Source: Verrucomicrobiota bacterium (lineage in GTDB: Bacteria; Verrucomicrobiota; Verrucomicrobiia; Limisphaerales; JADLHS01). Taken from it: a DNA stretch of 50,305 bases. The stretch spans positions 1-50,305 of the forward strand of contig JANXWY010000050.1 of the NCBI GenBank assembly GCA_025350905.1. Direction: 5' to 3'. The notes below the pieces were generated by a model that searched no databases, had not been told where the DNA came from, and saw only the letters and a list, made by a program, of their open reading frames with translations. Positions 21,501 through 28,122 of the stretch are shown piece after piece (the first letter of the stretch is position 1; each line of letters begins with the position of its first letter). Made by a program: the position numbers and the translations under genes.

Positions 21501-24353
21501 CGTGTGCGGCCTGCGGCGGGGATCAATTTCACCAACACGCTGGACAACGCCGGGCTGCACCTCGCGGCGGGCGCCTTGTTTGAATACGGCAGTTACTTCG
21601 CCGCCGGATTGCCACTGCCCGAGATCACCATCGGCGCGGATGGATCGTTTTCCGCAGTGACAGGAAACCCGGACCCGGTGAACCTCTCGCTGCGCGGGTT
21701 TGGAATCAACAACGCAGCCTTTACGTTGCAACGCGCTGCGAACGGTACGCTCACGGTGCCAAACTTTGCCGGCGCCTTAAATGTGCCGGTACTCAACACG
21801 CTCGTGGACCTCAGCGGCGCGCTGACGAACAATGGCGGCTTCGCGCTGACGGGTTCGGTCGGAAACTCCTTGTCGCTTTCCGGCCTGGGGCTGCCCGTTA
21901 CCTCGCTCGGGGCCAACGCCGGCGTCACTTTAAATAATTCCAGCCTCACCCTCACCGGCGCGCTGACGGGCGCGATTTTCAATTCCTTGCCTGGCGCCAC
22001 AGTGGGCGGCACGTTGACGATCACCGCGCCACCTTCCGCCACGATTTCCCTGGGCGGCATTGTCTCCGTGCCCTCGCTCAGCTTGGGCGCGTTCACCCTG
22101 CATCGGTCGGATAACGGTCCGATCCAGGCCACTTGGAACGGGAGCGGGATCGTGTTCCCTGCTTCGGAGAATCTGCAACTCGAATACCGCGGCCTGCGAC
22201 TAGGCACATTCGCCCTCCCAACCTTTACCAACGACGCCAACGGTAATTTTAGTTTCAGTGTGAGCAATGCGAGTTTCACCTTGAACAACTTCTCGCTGTC
22301 TGGCGCCAATTTCACCTTCAGTCGCGCCGGCGGCGTCACCGCGCTTGCCGTGAGCAGCGCCACGCTCACGGTGCCGGGTTTCAATCAAACGGTGACCTCA
22401 TCCAACAGCGGCGCGCTGGCCAGCGACGGCACCTTTTCCCTGACCGGCAACGTCGCCGGCAACTTCACGCCCTGGCTCGCGAACTCGTTCGGAGCCCTGT
22501 CGGGCAACAGCAGTGTCACGTTGAATCATACCGCCCTGCACGTCATCGGCAGCGTAAGCGGAGGCGCGCTCGGCTGGCTGATTCCCGCCAACCCCGGATT
22601 CGCCGTCACCGCGGATCTCACTATTTTGAACACCGGGCAGATCACACCCGCCGCCTCGTTCGTGTTGCCGGAGCTGTTGCTGACGGACAAAGTCAACGGG
22701 TTCCACCTCGCCCGGGCCGGCGGTGGCAATTTCACCGTCAGCCTGAATGGCACGGGCGCGGTCCTGCCTTCGGGCGCGCAGCTTTTTTATCGCAACACCC
22801 TGCTCGGCAATTTTACGCTCGGTAGCTTCAACATCGCCAGCGATGGCAGCTTCAGCGTGAACTCCGGCGCCGTGAATCTTGCGCTCGACGGCTTCAACTT
22901 GACCGGCGCCAGTTTCGTCCTCTCGCGTTCTGGCGGCGTAACCCGGCTCGCGCTTGCCGGTGGTGCATCGCTCGCGCTGCCCGGTTTCGGTGCTTCCGTG
23001 TCCGTGACGGGCGCCGCGACCAATGACGGCACGTTTCGCTTCGCGGGCACGACCACCGGCGCGCTGCCGCTGAGCGGCGTGCCGGTTGCCAGCATGAACT
23101 TGGGGGCCACCGCCGTGCTGGCCCGCGCGGGCGGCGTGACGACTTTGACCCTGAACGGGGGCGTCGCCGGGGGCGTGTTGAACAGTGGCGTGAGCCTGAT
23201 CAGCGCCGTGGGTTCCGTCTCGGTGGCCGCTTCCGGCGCCCTGACGATTTCCGGATCGGTTACGGCCCAACCGCTTAACGCCGGAGTGTTCGTGATCGAG
23301 CGTCAGGGCACCATCAACGGAAACATCACCGCCACTTGGAGCAACTCCGGGCTATCGCTCAGCGCCATCCGGCTGCGCACCACCACCGGCATTTTCGACA
23401 ACAACTTCAATCTGCCGGACCTGACCCTGCCCTTCAGCGGGGCGGTTTCGTTCGCCGTCGCCCCGCCCAACTTGAAGCTGCTGGGTTATAGCCTCACCGG
23501 CGTGAGTCTGACCTTGAATCGCAATGCAGCGGGCGTGCTCACGATTGATCCCATCACGGCCACGCTCGGACTGCCAAATGGTTTTCCCGCCAAGACCCTC
23601 ACCGGAAACATCGCTGGGAACGGGAGCGTGGTGATGAATTTTAGCGGCTCGTTAACGTTGGGTGAATTTACTGCGGCCTCCGGTAACCTTTATCTCCGAA
23701 ATTCCGGGATGACGGCCGATGGAAGCTTTTTGCTGCGCGGCGCAAACACCGACTTTGGCACGGTGACTTTTTCGGGCGGCATTTACCTCGATGGCACCTA
23801 TTCCTTGACCGGCTCCGGCGGCCTGACGATTAATGGTTTTCCGTTGACTGGTAACATCAATTTCACCCTCAGCCCCTCCGGCGTTGTGCCGCAGGCGGGG
23901 TGGACGCCGACCTTGCGTTTTGGCACGGCGCAAAAATATCTGGCGGTGCCGCTGTCCAATTTCAGCCTCAACTCGAGCGGTATCAGCTTCAGCGCAACAA
24001 AAGTCGCGACTGATGGGTGGAGTCGATTCCTGGATGCGCCCAACGGTCTGTTTCCCAACGCCGTCGAGCTGGGTGATGTATACGGCATCCTCACCGGCAC
24101 GGTCACTTTGGCGTTGAACAATGCCAATGGCAGTTTTGGCAGCTCGTTAAACGGCACTTTCGGGTGGTGGATTGTCTCCCAGGACTGCAATGTCCCGGTT
24201 GGCTCCCGCTGCACGCCGAACTTTGCGCCAGACATCGCGGACCCCAACTTGACCCAGAAACTTTCCGTGTCCGGCAACATCAGTTCGGATGGCACGTTCA
24301 GCGTGAATGAAAATCACGGCGGCCAGAATGGATTCAACTTTCATTTGTGGTAA
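9558..24353 (+). CDS. Giant secreted beta-repeat protein (4931 aa)
   Basis: One uninterrupted frame of 14.8 kb. The ATG at 9558 gives a signal peptide (MRRVWLLLLLLLLTG); a TTG 13 codons upstream is less likely. Two ~75-residue modules ending RFYRVR follow (residues ~30-180). Residues ~450-960 and ~1090-1690 are largely helical and Ala/Leu/Gln-rich. Two related beta modules appear near residues 965 (DKISGAVSYDRSRQLITGAF) and 1695 (VGGEVRYNRQTGALSGSF), each opening a Gly/Asn-rich beta section. A Cys-rich patch (CPGDCPPPTVNIFC) is at about 2432. From about 3215 to 4815 the sequence is Gly/Leu/Thr/Asn beta repeats built on LxLxGFxLTGASFxLxR and related phrases; the last four supermodules are ~199 residues apart. 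There is no PEP-CTERM, LPxTG or obvious autotransporter barrel at the end (NGFNFHLW). It probably forms a very long extracellular or outer-membrane-linked fibre or sheath. Function unknown. Confidence 0.88.
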   Translation: MRRVWLLLLLLLLTGETHHSNSSDNPPLVSTPVRQPNGSWRVAWSSIEGHTYLLQRAANDVLGGTNWVDLAVVIGTGTTTYYDDATSARQRFYRVRAEANPDFRFLAPPQRQVSGAWRLSWSSQPGHTYVLQRATNDALGANDWTDITTVFAVNAVTSFDDISSSTRRFYRVRLADTVAAPVAIGDADRFVSLGTNGLPVEGSGLTSFANGLLAAFEFRPGGRSGLGMGEGFFLRFPNGARIITNGSARQIEFTNVVGGFSSNFPVQLTTALTWSGTTPRSVPSAGLDYDLLCQTFDRNPTNGIDLVLFGQTPITWLAGVLEDDGIRGGRFGFKALASLPLPGSSGAYPDFTIDLTRKEGVRIPFAGSFALPDGTSFPARLTIPPQRPLWLTIKPSGQLALEGRADLQFTNGPSFSVDFGFDDPFYHLKMVASGIHVPALGSLSALLPNNPSNCIPAAATSNQLNQAAACLRSFDRAYLNFSAAAVGAASTSNQVAAPTAPPDPVTLGVSVLQAWTASATANQSLPLASLKDLLAQSGDAAVGARDLRTICDYYGTLLQVKLARATNGFQADVTADAELNDALAKIVSAAVARADQPDAILNLKNMTDTAHCLLEAQALLQKLGSPLDQPLQAALTRLVSRFTQSYVASLGVTNGVFTPPAGSMIAALNRFVALETLRDLVGLRADAQLLGIDSLITAPVDEAMSQLALRLWSVLEAQLNATETAHDYPGFAYALEDTLDLVALEQSGIFPNHPALAGLPGPSALNGFAARLGNVFTADSTRTAGDRSLGNQAAEIRRLLRILHDLPSGVTYASPPFQRAYDRLETTLASSVAVLAAQTSQPALVDLFEAGILQAQLRDQFTLAAPVVWESQRLPLLVSRLIAVAGANHGWSQLHQAAELALAEAERRSTLGDQPRRLLYLQTTAQLLQAAHEVSVALWAEEGARRAANPGLYLADLLLPGDIFVDKISGAVSYDRSRQLITGAFGGQLRLPKFGLSLTVANASFGPGGAFDLNTYGTINVPLTNPQGALSIPERRPLHIAYAPPDRLTIAGGAKLALNNGLSVEAYASLADPQYVFGFMAEGICFDLGDKLRGYLPVLSNAPAFAPAAARDLNDYFRSLSATLDRFSGLTQPPLVRGPGEPPDFSSPATALPTDGLEAWANSELADARLGLSRNYSNTQASVAAELRRLQEEYRSRQASNDVSRLLLQLDLIRKLCRAFEQKSSKPGEDPTRDLQPEMTEVLRNMETNVVLKLLQPGPALPLTEENELFLLTSEIMFVGANPCFAYGGGFDTNRLKQALAVYHDATIATRFAELGLQLADGTPLSPPDVLHALPHEYLLAGLTNLVARWNIDAVNQRATVPTNHQDVNSFYIRANSTLALQAREQAMAGLVSRSVTNENDYAEIRLRYLQLSELYLHQQVGAFDYGTNLLLNLDGSRTVYDAGREQDNTTTRFEGAFLYAAEHPHRIFVPVIYFTNSDLRLPVNTRVTNLEKIMGLDRPLAQYNIECRTLGKDPGLLYRPPVTNVNVAVAYSNYVFQVRRQPVLTAPAAEAVRREMVQGRLAQLQDLVGQPVGAGTLEKGRTALIEFIVLGTFMEGQAFDSELAQMALDVRSLTAKYRAVAEAQRGWWYLNQYTTLLLDAAEAPVLTVGGALRTSLAAAADETVRSAANIADTLKQLLPLQRPFELALPGNLEVRRVGGEVRYNRQTGALSGSFLGRLEFPDLQNAFFEISQATLDRDLNFSIAAATAGPLPFTGVRATASVLASNGPNHSLVFTGNGSLAVTNGPSLAVTLGFNTDTRELSFASQAGNLASLRFTDNLVLYDAGFGFTVRNNAQSGELRANGSAGFFAKGPLPATNAPLSRTNFHLFATNVQVALNYSPGRVDLAISNGTFFLPSFFYPTNLATLCPGLGSATGPSIQLNPDNPITATFLDQMPPSVSFNGELDFRQFAFEAPELPGLAAAVCSAQLKFSSTNLPYLTNVTAALQIPIPKQTNYVDLTNGVFTLTGFPSGRIQLRDDLTLLDLNGFRFTLLGQTNPACGHASGLTVYPSDGFTQLPSLRLDGGLRIVAPVAMLTGATNDNASGLACGSLAITNGQLPWLEVQTLQFGGTFHLGQGGPVISNALISFTGLENLFRLDAGHPFAVQVNGALQIPSGPQFIMQNARFTFSDPLQLPRFSVTSLGLNNENFTLLNALPAKVTKAQLTLRNPNAELPWALAPTNVSFLISSEIRLPPGANPVLLGAVDNLVVEFDPNGVPRVKGIDGFDMAVGGLKLPPIKELGGRLRVGGLSSGNLQDIYLVGRLGGSYQGYTLVGQFAANYTGPLGFCLDVNAGAAGIPIGPTGILFTGASGGESLVNNNGDPCDFKTYFTKDASGNLMGPSGPTPPTVGMTWENFRTVVERVEAQAQVFANNVPGLANPGLQRLQARNSTANLPCPGDCPPPTVNIFCQPHPDQTNYPGKIIAKFSAIDEATLNNKLRITPELIASLGNSFTVLASGVAHAVRTNIAAQTPLPDASLLGPAAAAALGGVITNALDELEASFSNLCYVALDSNQAGENNYSVIRRLAYAGLPCPDVTMSVSGNLSYTGISSFAYVSGKGVLSTAGAGGVIGTVYVVGVPLGEARVFIAVTDAQGNPNPSICGTAKVAFGPLELGELRIAEACPGCVTGFLSGLPQILAALSDTVLNRLATQVMPELAAQNPGRAQLIAAFLALPTTQQVALFAHLANQPLSALPPNLPQVFFQGISNVYSSLNPVFVGCGDVTPKIFGLPLGSSVVGARFYATKSEEAGAVDFSPSWLLGYFLPVLPGSDTASLSFALAYGDQYELLFGGLAGGFSPENAPGYIQSAIDYSLQNTTFGIAYELHPFGFSMGAAAARVILPNLTTHPVLPWSTWVRPEDRGLTNLPSRHELALAALDARVLGDAVNWRGTTNDFSTIYPTGSPQRTALTGLSLAKDYFPHGGVVGAAKLTLPAVLTDQPPLDKINVVLNAQANPLDRLVTAMDLIQNYFLRFNTNGALAFYIPAPNPPVLYDASGGLLGQAQLQSLTSALHPQDLLNSINSFDVTNLRRGSFYPTEQGFIRGYLDGQLLGVPINRSDIVGLPADANRSEGFLSITSSIPNGSWLKQFVTQASLIFDIRGVPPAPIETRFTKLLAQMQAAKDTNANATVLMQLADDAITALTGDMPKARLTADFAANNLLMPAPITDLVAFSGSAQLHAFSVRYNPTFDPTNNGPLARVQREGGIALQGALNLRANGSTLADIPNAELSVVPNGANLPALAGQFQLVSLTLPGAQLNDVRLDFASAPEPHFSGSGSIAGLAVGLFGIQPLASGALTGQVAVARTGPNAASVALAVAAAQISLPSIYGDRILIHGTERNDPFTFSTTGPWHATVELTNGITVGAAGVNLVRLGAGGLLDPIAFRGNGTSTGAFTVGFGPAVSLTLFPGQAAERTVTLAAGGTGSLTVSSDGTFGLNATIGGAGLSFDGIAVPASASLAVSNNGVAFTWTINGGTTATLSLAPDGTVSFNGTADLPPLNFGVFQLTGTNGGNLQGSFNHDGFAVTAGAKLTLLADWLQNQSVTLSAFTFSNSGAFSLVITNPGNSLSFGGYPFDLTGFSLNRTPTNQGGVTSLSLSGSLHAAPNFPGWPAVPFNGSISSAGAVNLAATTTNVNLFGFAVRGLTNRLTLATGQFAGQFTSEFQLGNGTGLWSPLGSNWFSGTLNVDGSGQFQTVSPGVTFAGFGFSNSVFSFTKASASALPEVRLEGDLSLNGFPTMRLAGSFSPLGGVAITPLPPTVVPFPYPALDAQLSLVLNNTGFNVTGQLHQPPLPAFTLSGFISNSGAYHLTGLGGGVVDGYNFSAVSATLDRLAGGGASLTATGTLAVPNLGSYLVSGAFTNGGGYALSASIPLGLNLTGLPIGSIGTSGGATLFWTSTGVKISGMLAGGVLATVTPIATISGEVAYAPGTGSRTLSASAVIQSLTNGQFRVRPAAGINFTNTLDNAGLHLAAGALFEYGSYFAAGLPLPEITIGADGSFSAVTGNPDPVNLSLRGFGINNAAFTLQRAANGTLTVPNFAGALNVPVLNTLVDLSGALTNNGGFALTGSVGNSLSLSGLGLPVTSLGANAGVTLNNSSLTLTGALTGAIFNSLPGATVGGTLTITAPPSATISLGGIVSVPSLSLGAFTLHRSDNGPIQATWNGSGIVFPASENLQLEYRGLRLGTFALPTFTNDANGNFSFSVSNASFTLNNFSLSGANFTFSRAGGVTALAVSSATLTVPGFNQTVTSSNSGALASDGTFSLTGNVAGNFTPWLANSFGALSGNSSVTLNHTALHVIGSVSGGALGWLIPANPGFAVTADLTILNTGQITPAASFVLPELLLTDKVNGFHLARAGGGNFTVSLNGTGAVLPSGAQLFYRNTLLGNFTLGSFNIASDGSFSVNSGAVNLALDGFNLTGASFVLSRSGGVTRLALAGGASLALPGFGASVSVTGAATNDGTFRFAGTTTGALPLSGVPVASMNLGATAVLARAGGVTTLTLNGGVAGGVLNSGVSLISAVGSVSVAASGALTISGSVTAQPLNAGVFVIERQGTINGNITATWSNSGLSLSAIRLRTTTGIFDNNFNLPDLTLPFSGAVSFAVAPPNLKLLGYSLTGVSLTLNRNAAGVLTIDPITATLGLPNGFPAKTLTGNIAGNGSVVMNFSGSLTLGEFTAASGNLYLRNSGMTADGSFLLRGANTDFGTVTFSGGIYLDGTYSLTGSGGLTINGFPLTGNINFTLSPSGVVPQAGWTPTLRFGTAQKYLAVPLSNFSLNSSGISFSATKVATDGWSRFLDAPNGLFPNAVELGDVYGILTGTVTLALNNANGSFGSSLNGTFGWWIVSQDCNVPVGSRCTPNFAPDIADPNLTQKLSVSGNISSDGTFSVNENHGGQNGFNFHLW
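21684..24000 (+). repeat. ~199-residue supermodules inside the giant protein
   Basis: The phrase L-x-G/N-F-x-(L/I)-x-(G/N)-A-x-F recurs at 21690, 22281, 22884 and 23478, spaced 591, 603 and 594 bases. Between them a fixed order of sub-motifs returns: a xLPGF or VPxF strand, a TNDGTFxLxG strand, a SGNSSVTLxxxxL strand, and an RxxNGxxxATWxxSG strand. DNA identity is low, so these are old protein-level repeats. Confidence 0.7.
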
Positions 24354-24385
24354 ACCCTCGATTTTCCAGAGAGAAGTATTCTCGT

Positions 24386-27300
24386 ATGAAAACAACAAAG
24401 ACAATCCTCCTCACGGTCGCCTTGGCGATCGCCCGGCAACTCTCCGCTCAATCGACGGCCATCACGTATCAAGGGCGGCTGAGTGCAGGGGGGACGCCGG
24501 CCAACGGCACTTACGATCTACGCTTTGCCGTTTTCGACGCTGTCGCAAACGGGACCGCTGCCAGCGGTTGGTTGACCAATACTGCAATCAGCCTCAGCGC
24601 CGGCGAATTAACGGTGACTCTTGATTTCGGTGCGGGCGTTTTTTCGGGTGCGCCGCGATGGCTGGAAATCGGCGTCCGCACCAACGGCAGCATCGCGCCC
24701 TATTCCATACTGACACCGCGGCAGATGATTACTCCCGCGCCCTACGCCGTGCAATCGTTGAGTGCGTCCAATTTGTTGGGCTACGTGGCCGACAACCAGC
24801 TTTCGGCCAACATCGCGCGCGTCAACGGCAATCCCTCTTTTATTGGCGCGGTTTCGTTCAACCCGCTGCTCGGCTCACCGTTCAAGGTCAACAACGCCGC
24901 GCTGGTCACCAACTTGAACGCCGACTTCCTCGACGGCCTGCACAGCACCGCTTTCGCGGCGACGGGACACGTGCACAGTGCCGCGGATATCAACTCCGGT
25001 ACGCTCGGGGATCCGCGCCTGTCGTCCAACGTACCTCTGCTCAATCGGGGACAGACGTTCACCACTTCCAACACTTTTGCCGGCGTCCTGACAGCAACCA
25101 ACGCGACGAACGTGATCGTCGGATCCTTCAGTGGTAATGGGGCGGGCCTGGGCAATCTGGCCGCCGTCAACCTGACGGGCGTGATCGGAGAGAGCTTGCT
25201 GCCGGCCAATGTTCCGCGTCTCAGCTCGAACCAGACGTTTACCGGCGCGGTGACCTTCAATCCCGCGAGCGGACCGCCGCTGCGAGTGAACAGCACGACG
25301 CTGGTGACCAACCTGAACGCCGACGCGCTCGACGGTTTGGGCGCCGGTGCGTTTTGGAACGTGGGTGGCAATGGCGGCACCACCAACGGAAATTTCCTGG
25401 GAACGGTTGATAATCAAGCGCTGGACCTGCGCGTGAACAACCAGCGGGGGCTGCGGCTCGAACCCAATGCGACCGGCGCCAATCTCATCGGCGGGAGTGC
25501 GGCCAATCAGGTGACGAATGCCGGAGCGGCCATCGTGGCCGGTGGCCTCAACAATGTGGCCGGGGGGAACTTTGCGGTCGTGGCCGGGGGTATTAATAAT
25601 TTTGCCGGGGCGCCGTCCGCAACCGTCGGCGGCGGCTTGGGCAATGCCGCAACCAACACGGCGGCCACGGTGCCGGGCGGGGCGGCAAACCTTGCCGGCG
25701 GACCGTTCAGTTTCGCCGCCGGGCAAAAGGCGCAGGCGTTGCATGACGGTGCGTTTGTCTGGTCCGACAATTCGAGCGCCACGGCCTTCACTTCGACCGC
25801 GCCCAACACGGTCATTTTCCGCGCCGCCGGCGGCGTCGGCATCGGCACCAACAATCCGCAAAGCGCCTTGCATGTGGCCGGCACGCTGCAAGCCGCAGGG
25901 TTCAAATTGACGACAGCGCCGGCGGTCGGGGCCGTGCTTTCCTCGGACGGAGCGGGCAACGGGAGCTGGCAACCCGCGGCCGTGCGCCTGACGGCCGACG
26001 CGACCAGCCCGAATCTCATCGGCGGTCACGCAAGCAACACGGTGGCGGCAGGGGTTTCCGGCGCTACCATTGGCGGCGGTGGGACGGCCACGTTCAGCAA
26101 TTATGTCGCGGCTAATTTCGGCACCGTGGCCGGCGGTTTCGGCAACTCGGTGGCCGGAACTTATGGCGCCGTCGGAGGTGGCTACCGGAACTCGGCGCCG
26201 GGCTTCGCCGCGTTTGTGGGCGGTGGGTATTTGAACCAGGCCACCAATTCCTATTCGGCTTTGGTCGGTGGCTATGGCAACAGCGCGAACTCCCTCTTCG
26301 GATTTGTGGGCGGCGGCTACCAGAATCTGGTTTCGGGTTATGGAGCGGCGGTGGGAGGCGGGGAACTGAATTCGGCTGCGGGTTACGAGGCATTCGTTGG
26401 GGGCGGCTACCGAAACGCGGCGAACGGAAATTACTCTTTTGTTGGTGGCGGCTACTTGAATCGGGCCACCAACTACACTGCGACTGTGGCGGGCGGATAC
26501 TCCAATCTGGCTGGCGGCCAATATAGTTTTGCCGCGGGTCAAAACGCGCAGGCGTTGCACACCGGCGCCTTCGTGTGGGGGGATTATTCGGCTACGACAC
26601 CGTTTGCCTCCACCGCACCGAATCAGTTCCTCATTCGCGCGGCGGGGGGCGTCGGCATCAACACCAGCAACCCCAACGGGGCGGCCCTGAGCGTGAACGG
26701 TTCGTCCACCTTGAACGGCAACCTGCGCCTGAACAATTTTGACTTGGTACTGCGCGGTGATCCCGACTTCAATCACGGCCTCGGTTGGTACGGCAGCGAC
26801 GCGGTCTGGCCCAACAAACTGTTCGCCGGCCAGGCGCCCGACGGCCCGGTGCTCTACGGTTACTCCGGCGGCGGCCTCGGCACCACCGCGGGCGGGCAGA
26901 ATCTGGCGTTGACGTGGACCCGGCAAGGCACGGTCGGGATCGGCACCGCGAATCCCGACCGCCCGCTCAGCATCCAAGGTTATGAATGGATCAGCTTCAA
27001 GAAATCCAGCGGCGCGACGGCCTGGCACCTGAACAATAATCTCGATGGGCTTAACTTCGTCCAAACCGGCGTGGCGGATGCCCGGCTTTTTCTTTCCACC
27101 AACAATGGCTACGTCGGGATCGGCCTCTTGGACCCGGCGGCGAAGCTTGATATCAACACCGGCGCCGGCCGGCTCCAAGTGCGCAGCGAAGGCGTCACCC
27201 CCGGTCTCAACGTGGTGGGCGGCGGCGCCCCCGGCGTCTTGCGACTGCGCAACAGTCTGGAGATTTGGCCGGATGACGGCGCCACCCGGCTGGGCCATCT

Positions 27301-27988
27301 GGACCTGCGCGACCTCACGGGCAACGCGCAAATTTCCCTAAACGGAGACGGCAACATCACTACGACCGGCAATACAAGCGTCGGCGGCAAGCTGACTTTC
27401 GGGGCCACCACCCGGCAGATGGTTGATCTCTATAATTCGCTTTACGGCATCGGCGTGCAGGCTTGGACTTCCTACTTCCGGACCGACCCCCAAGGCAACT
27501 TTGCCTGGTATGCGGGCGGCACCCACAACGACGGGGAAAACAACCCGGGCCCGGGCGGCACGGTCCGCATGCTGATGGATTGGCACGGCAACCTTACGAT
27601 TCAAGGCACGCTCTACTCGGCCAGCGATCGGAATGTGAAGGCAAACTTTTTACCCGTGGATGCGCAGGAAATTCTCAACCAGGTTGTGGCGCTGCCGTTG
27701 ACCACCTGGAATTACACCAACGATCTTGTCCAGGTTCGCCATCTCGGGCCCGTCGCCCAGGATTTTCGCGCCGCCTTTGGCCTCGGCGTAGATGACAAGT
27801 CCATCGCCACGGTGGACACGGCCGGCGTAGCGTTGGCGGCCATCCAAGGATTGAATCAAAAGCTGGAAGCTCGCGGCGCCGAATTGACCCGGCAAGAAAT
27901 GGAGATCACGGAGTTGAAAGCCCGGAACCAAAACTTGGAACTGCGGCTCGCACGCCTGGAACAGGTGCTGAACCAAATCAGCCGGTAA
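24386..27988 (+). CDS. Secreted fibre protein with YadA-head-like repeats and peptidase S74 chaperone
   Basis: 1200 residues from the ATG at 24386 (the signal peptide starts MKTTKTILLTVALAIARQLS). Residues ~20-125 are a beta domain (ITYQGRLSAGG) ending ITPAPYAVQSL. Next come phage-tail-fibre-like segments (DGLHSTAFAATGHVHSAADI). Two stretches of 16-residue repeats, GGGYxNxAxxxYSxVGGG, resemble the left-handed trimeric beta-roll of YadA heads. The C-terminus is an intramolecular chaperone domain: Ser1080 and Lys1085 in SDRNVK fit the self-cleaving Ser-Lys dyad of peptidase S74, followed by a coiled coil (LEARGAELTRQEMEITELKA). In this family the domain drives trimerisation of fibres and is then released. 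It lies 32 bases after the giant gene, so the two are probably co-transcribed and may work in one surface structure. Confidence 0.88.
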   Translation: MKTTKTILLTVALAIARQLSAQSTAITYQGRLSAGGTPANGTYDLRFAVFDAVANGTAASGWLTNTAISLSAGELTVTLDFGAGVFSGAPRWLEIGVRTNGSIAPYSILTPRQMITPAPYAVQSLSASNLLGYVADNQLSANIARVNGNPSFIGAVSFNPLLGSPFKVNNAALVTNLNADFLDGLHSTAFAATGHVHSAADINSGTLGDPRLSSNVPLLNRGQTFTTSNTFAGVLTATNATNVIVGSFSGNGAGLGNLAAVNLTGVIGESLLPANVPRLSSNQTFTGAVTFNPASGPPLRVNSTTLVTNLNADALDGLGAGAFWNVGGNGGTTNGNFLGTVDNQALDLRVNNQRGLRLEPNATGANLIGGSAANQVTNAGAAIVAGGLNNVAGGNFAVVAGGINNFAGAPSATVGGGLGNAATNTAATVPGGAANLAGGPFSFAAGQKAQALHDGAFVWSDNSSATAFTSTAPNTVIFRAAGGVGIGTNNPQSALHVAGTLQAAGFKLTTAPAVGAVLSSDGAGNGSWQPAAVRLTADATSPNLIGGHASNTVAAGVSGATIGGGGTATFSNYVAANFGTVAGGFGNSVAGTYGAVGGGYRNSAPGFAAFVGGGYLNQATNSYSALVGGYGNSANSLFGFVGGGYQNLVSGYGAAVGGGELNSAAGYEAFVGGGYRNAANGNYSFVGGGYLNRATNYTATVAGGYSNLAGGQYSFAAGQNAQALHTGAFVWGDYSATTPFASTAPNQFLIRAAGGVGINTSNPNGAALSVNGSSTLNGNLRLNNFDLVLRGDPDFNHGLGWYGSDAVWPNKLFAGQAPDGPVLYGYSGGGLGTTAGGQNLALTWTRQGTVGIGTANPDRPLSIQGYEWISFKKSSGATAWHLNNNLDGLNFVQTGVADARLFLSTNNGYVGIGLLDPAAKLDINTGAGRLQVRSEGVTPGLNVVGGGAPGVLRLRNSLEIWPDDGATRLGHLDLRDLTGNAQISLNGDGNITTTGNTSVGGKLTFGATTRQMVDLYNSLYGIGVQAWTSYFRTDPQGNFAWYAGGTHNDGENNPGPGGTVRMLMDWHGNLTIQGTLYSASDRNVKANFLPVDAQEILNQVVALPLTTWNYTNDLVQVRHLGPVAQDFRAAFGLGVDDKSIATVDTAGVALAAIQGLNQKLEARGAELTRQEMEITELKARNQNLELRLARLEQVLNQISR
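26106..26540 (+). repeat. 48-bp repeats coding 16-residue beta-roll turns
   Basis: About nine consecutive units encode a Gly-Gly-Gly-Tyr-x-Asn-x-Ala/Ser pattern followed by a Val/Ala-Gly-Gly turn. A shorter array of the same type is at about 25520-25730. Each array is followed by the same closing block (FSFAAGQKAQALHDGAFVW, FSFAAGQNAQALHTGAFVW), so the array plus cap was duplicated as a unit. Confidence 0.75.
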
Positions 27989-28122
27989 AATTAATGAAGC
28001 CGCTCCGATTTCGATCCGTCGCGCAAAAATGACCGCTCCAGTTTCCCGAGATTTTCGCCTGCGGGGGCGATTTTCCGTTGTCTTGCCCGCAACCCCGGCC
28101 ACCTGGCTTGCCCGGCGGCGGA

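Noticed and set aside
26106-26540. Regular 48-bp periodicity considered as a CRISPR array
   Set aside because: The repeats are degenerate, in frame and encode Gly-rich beta-roll turns; there are no fixed repeats with unique spacers and no cas genes.
28020-28085. Hairpin TCGCC/GGCGA followed by TTTT as an intrinsic terminator after the fibre gene
   Set aside because: The stem is only about five pairs; too weak to call.
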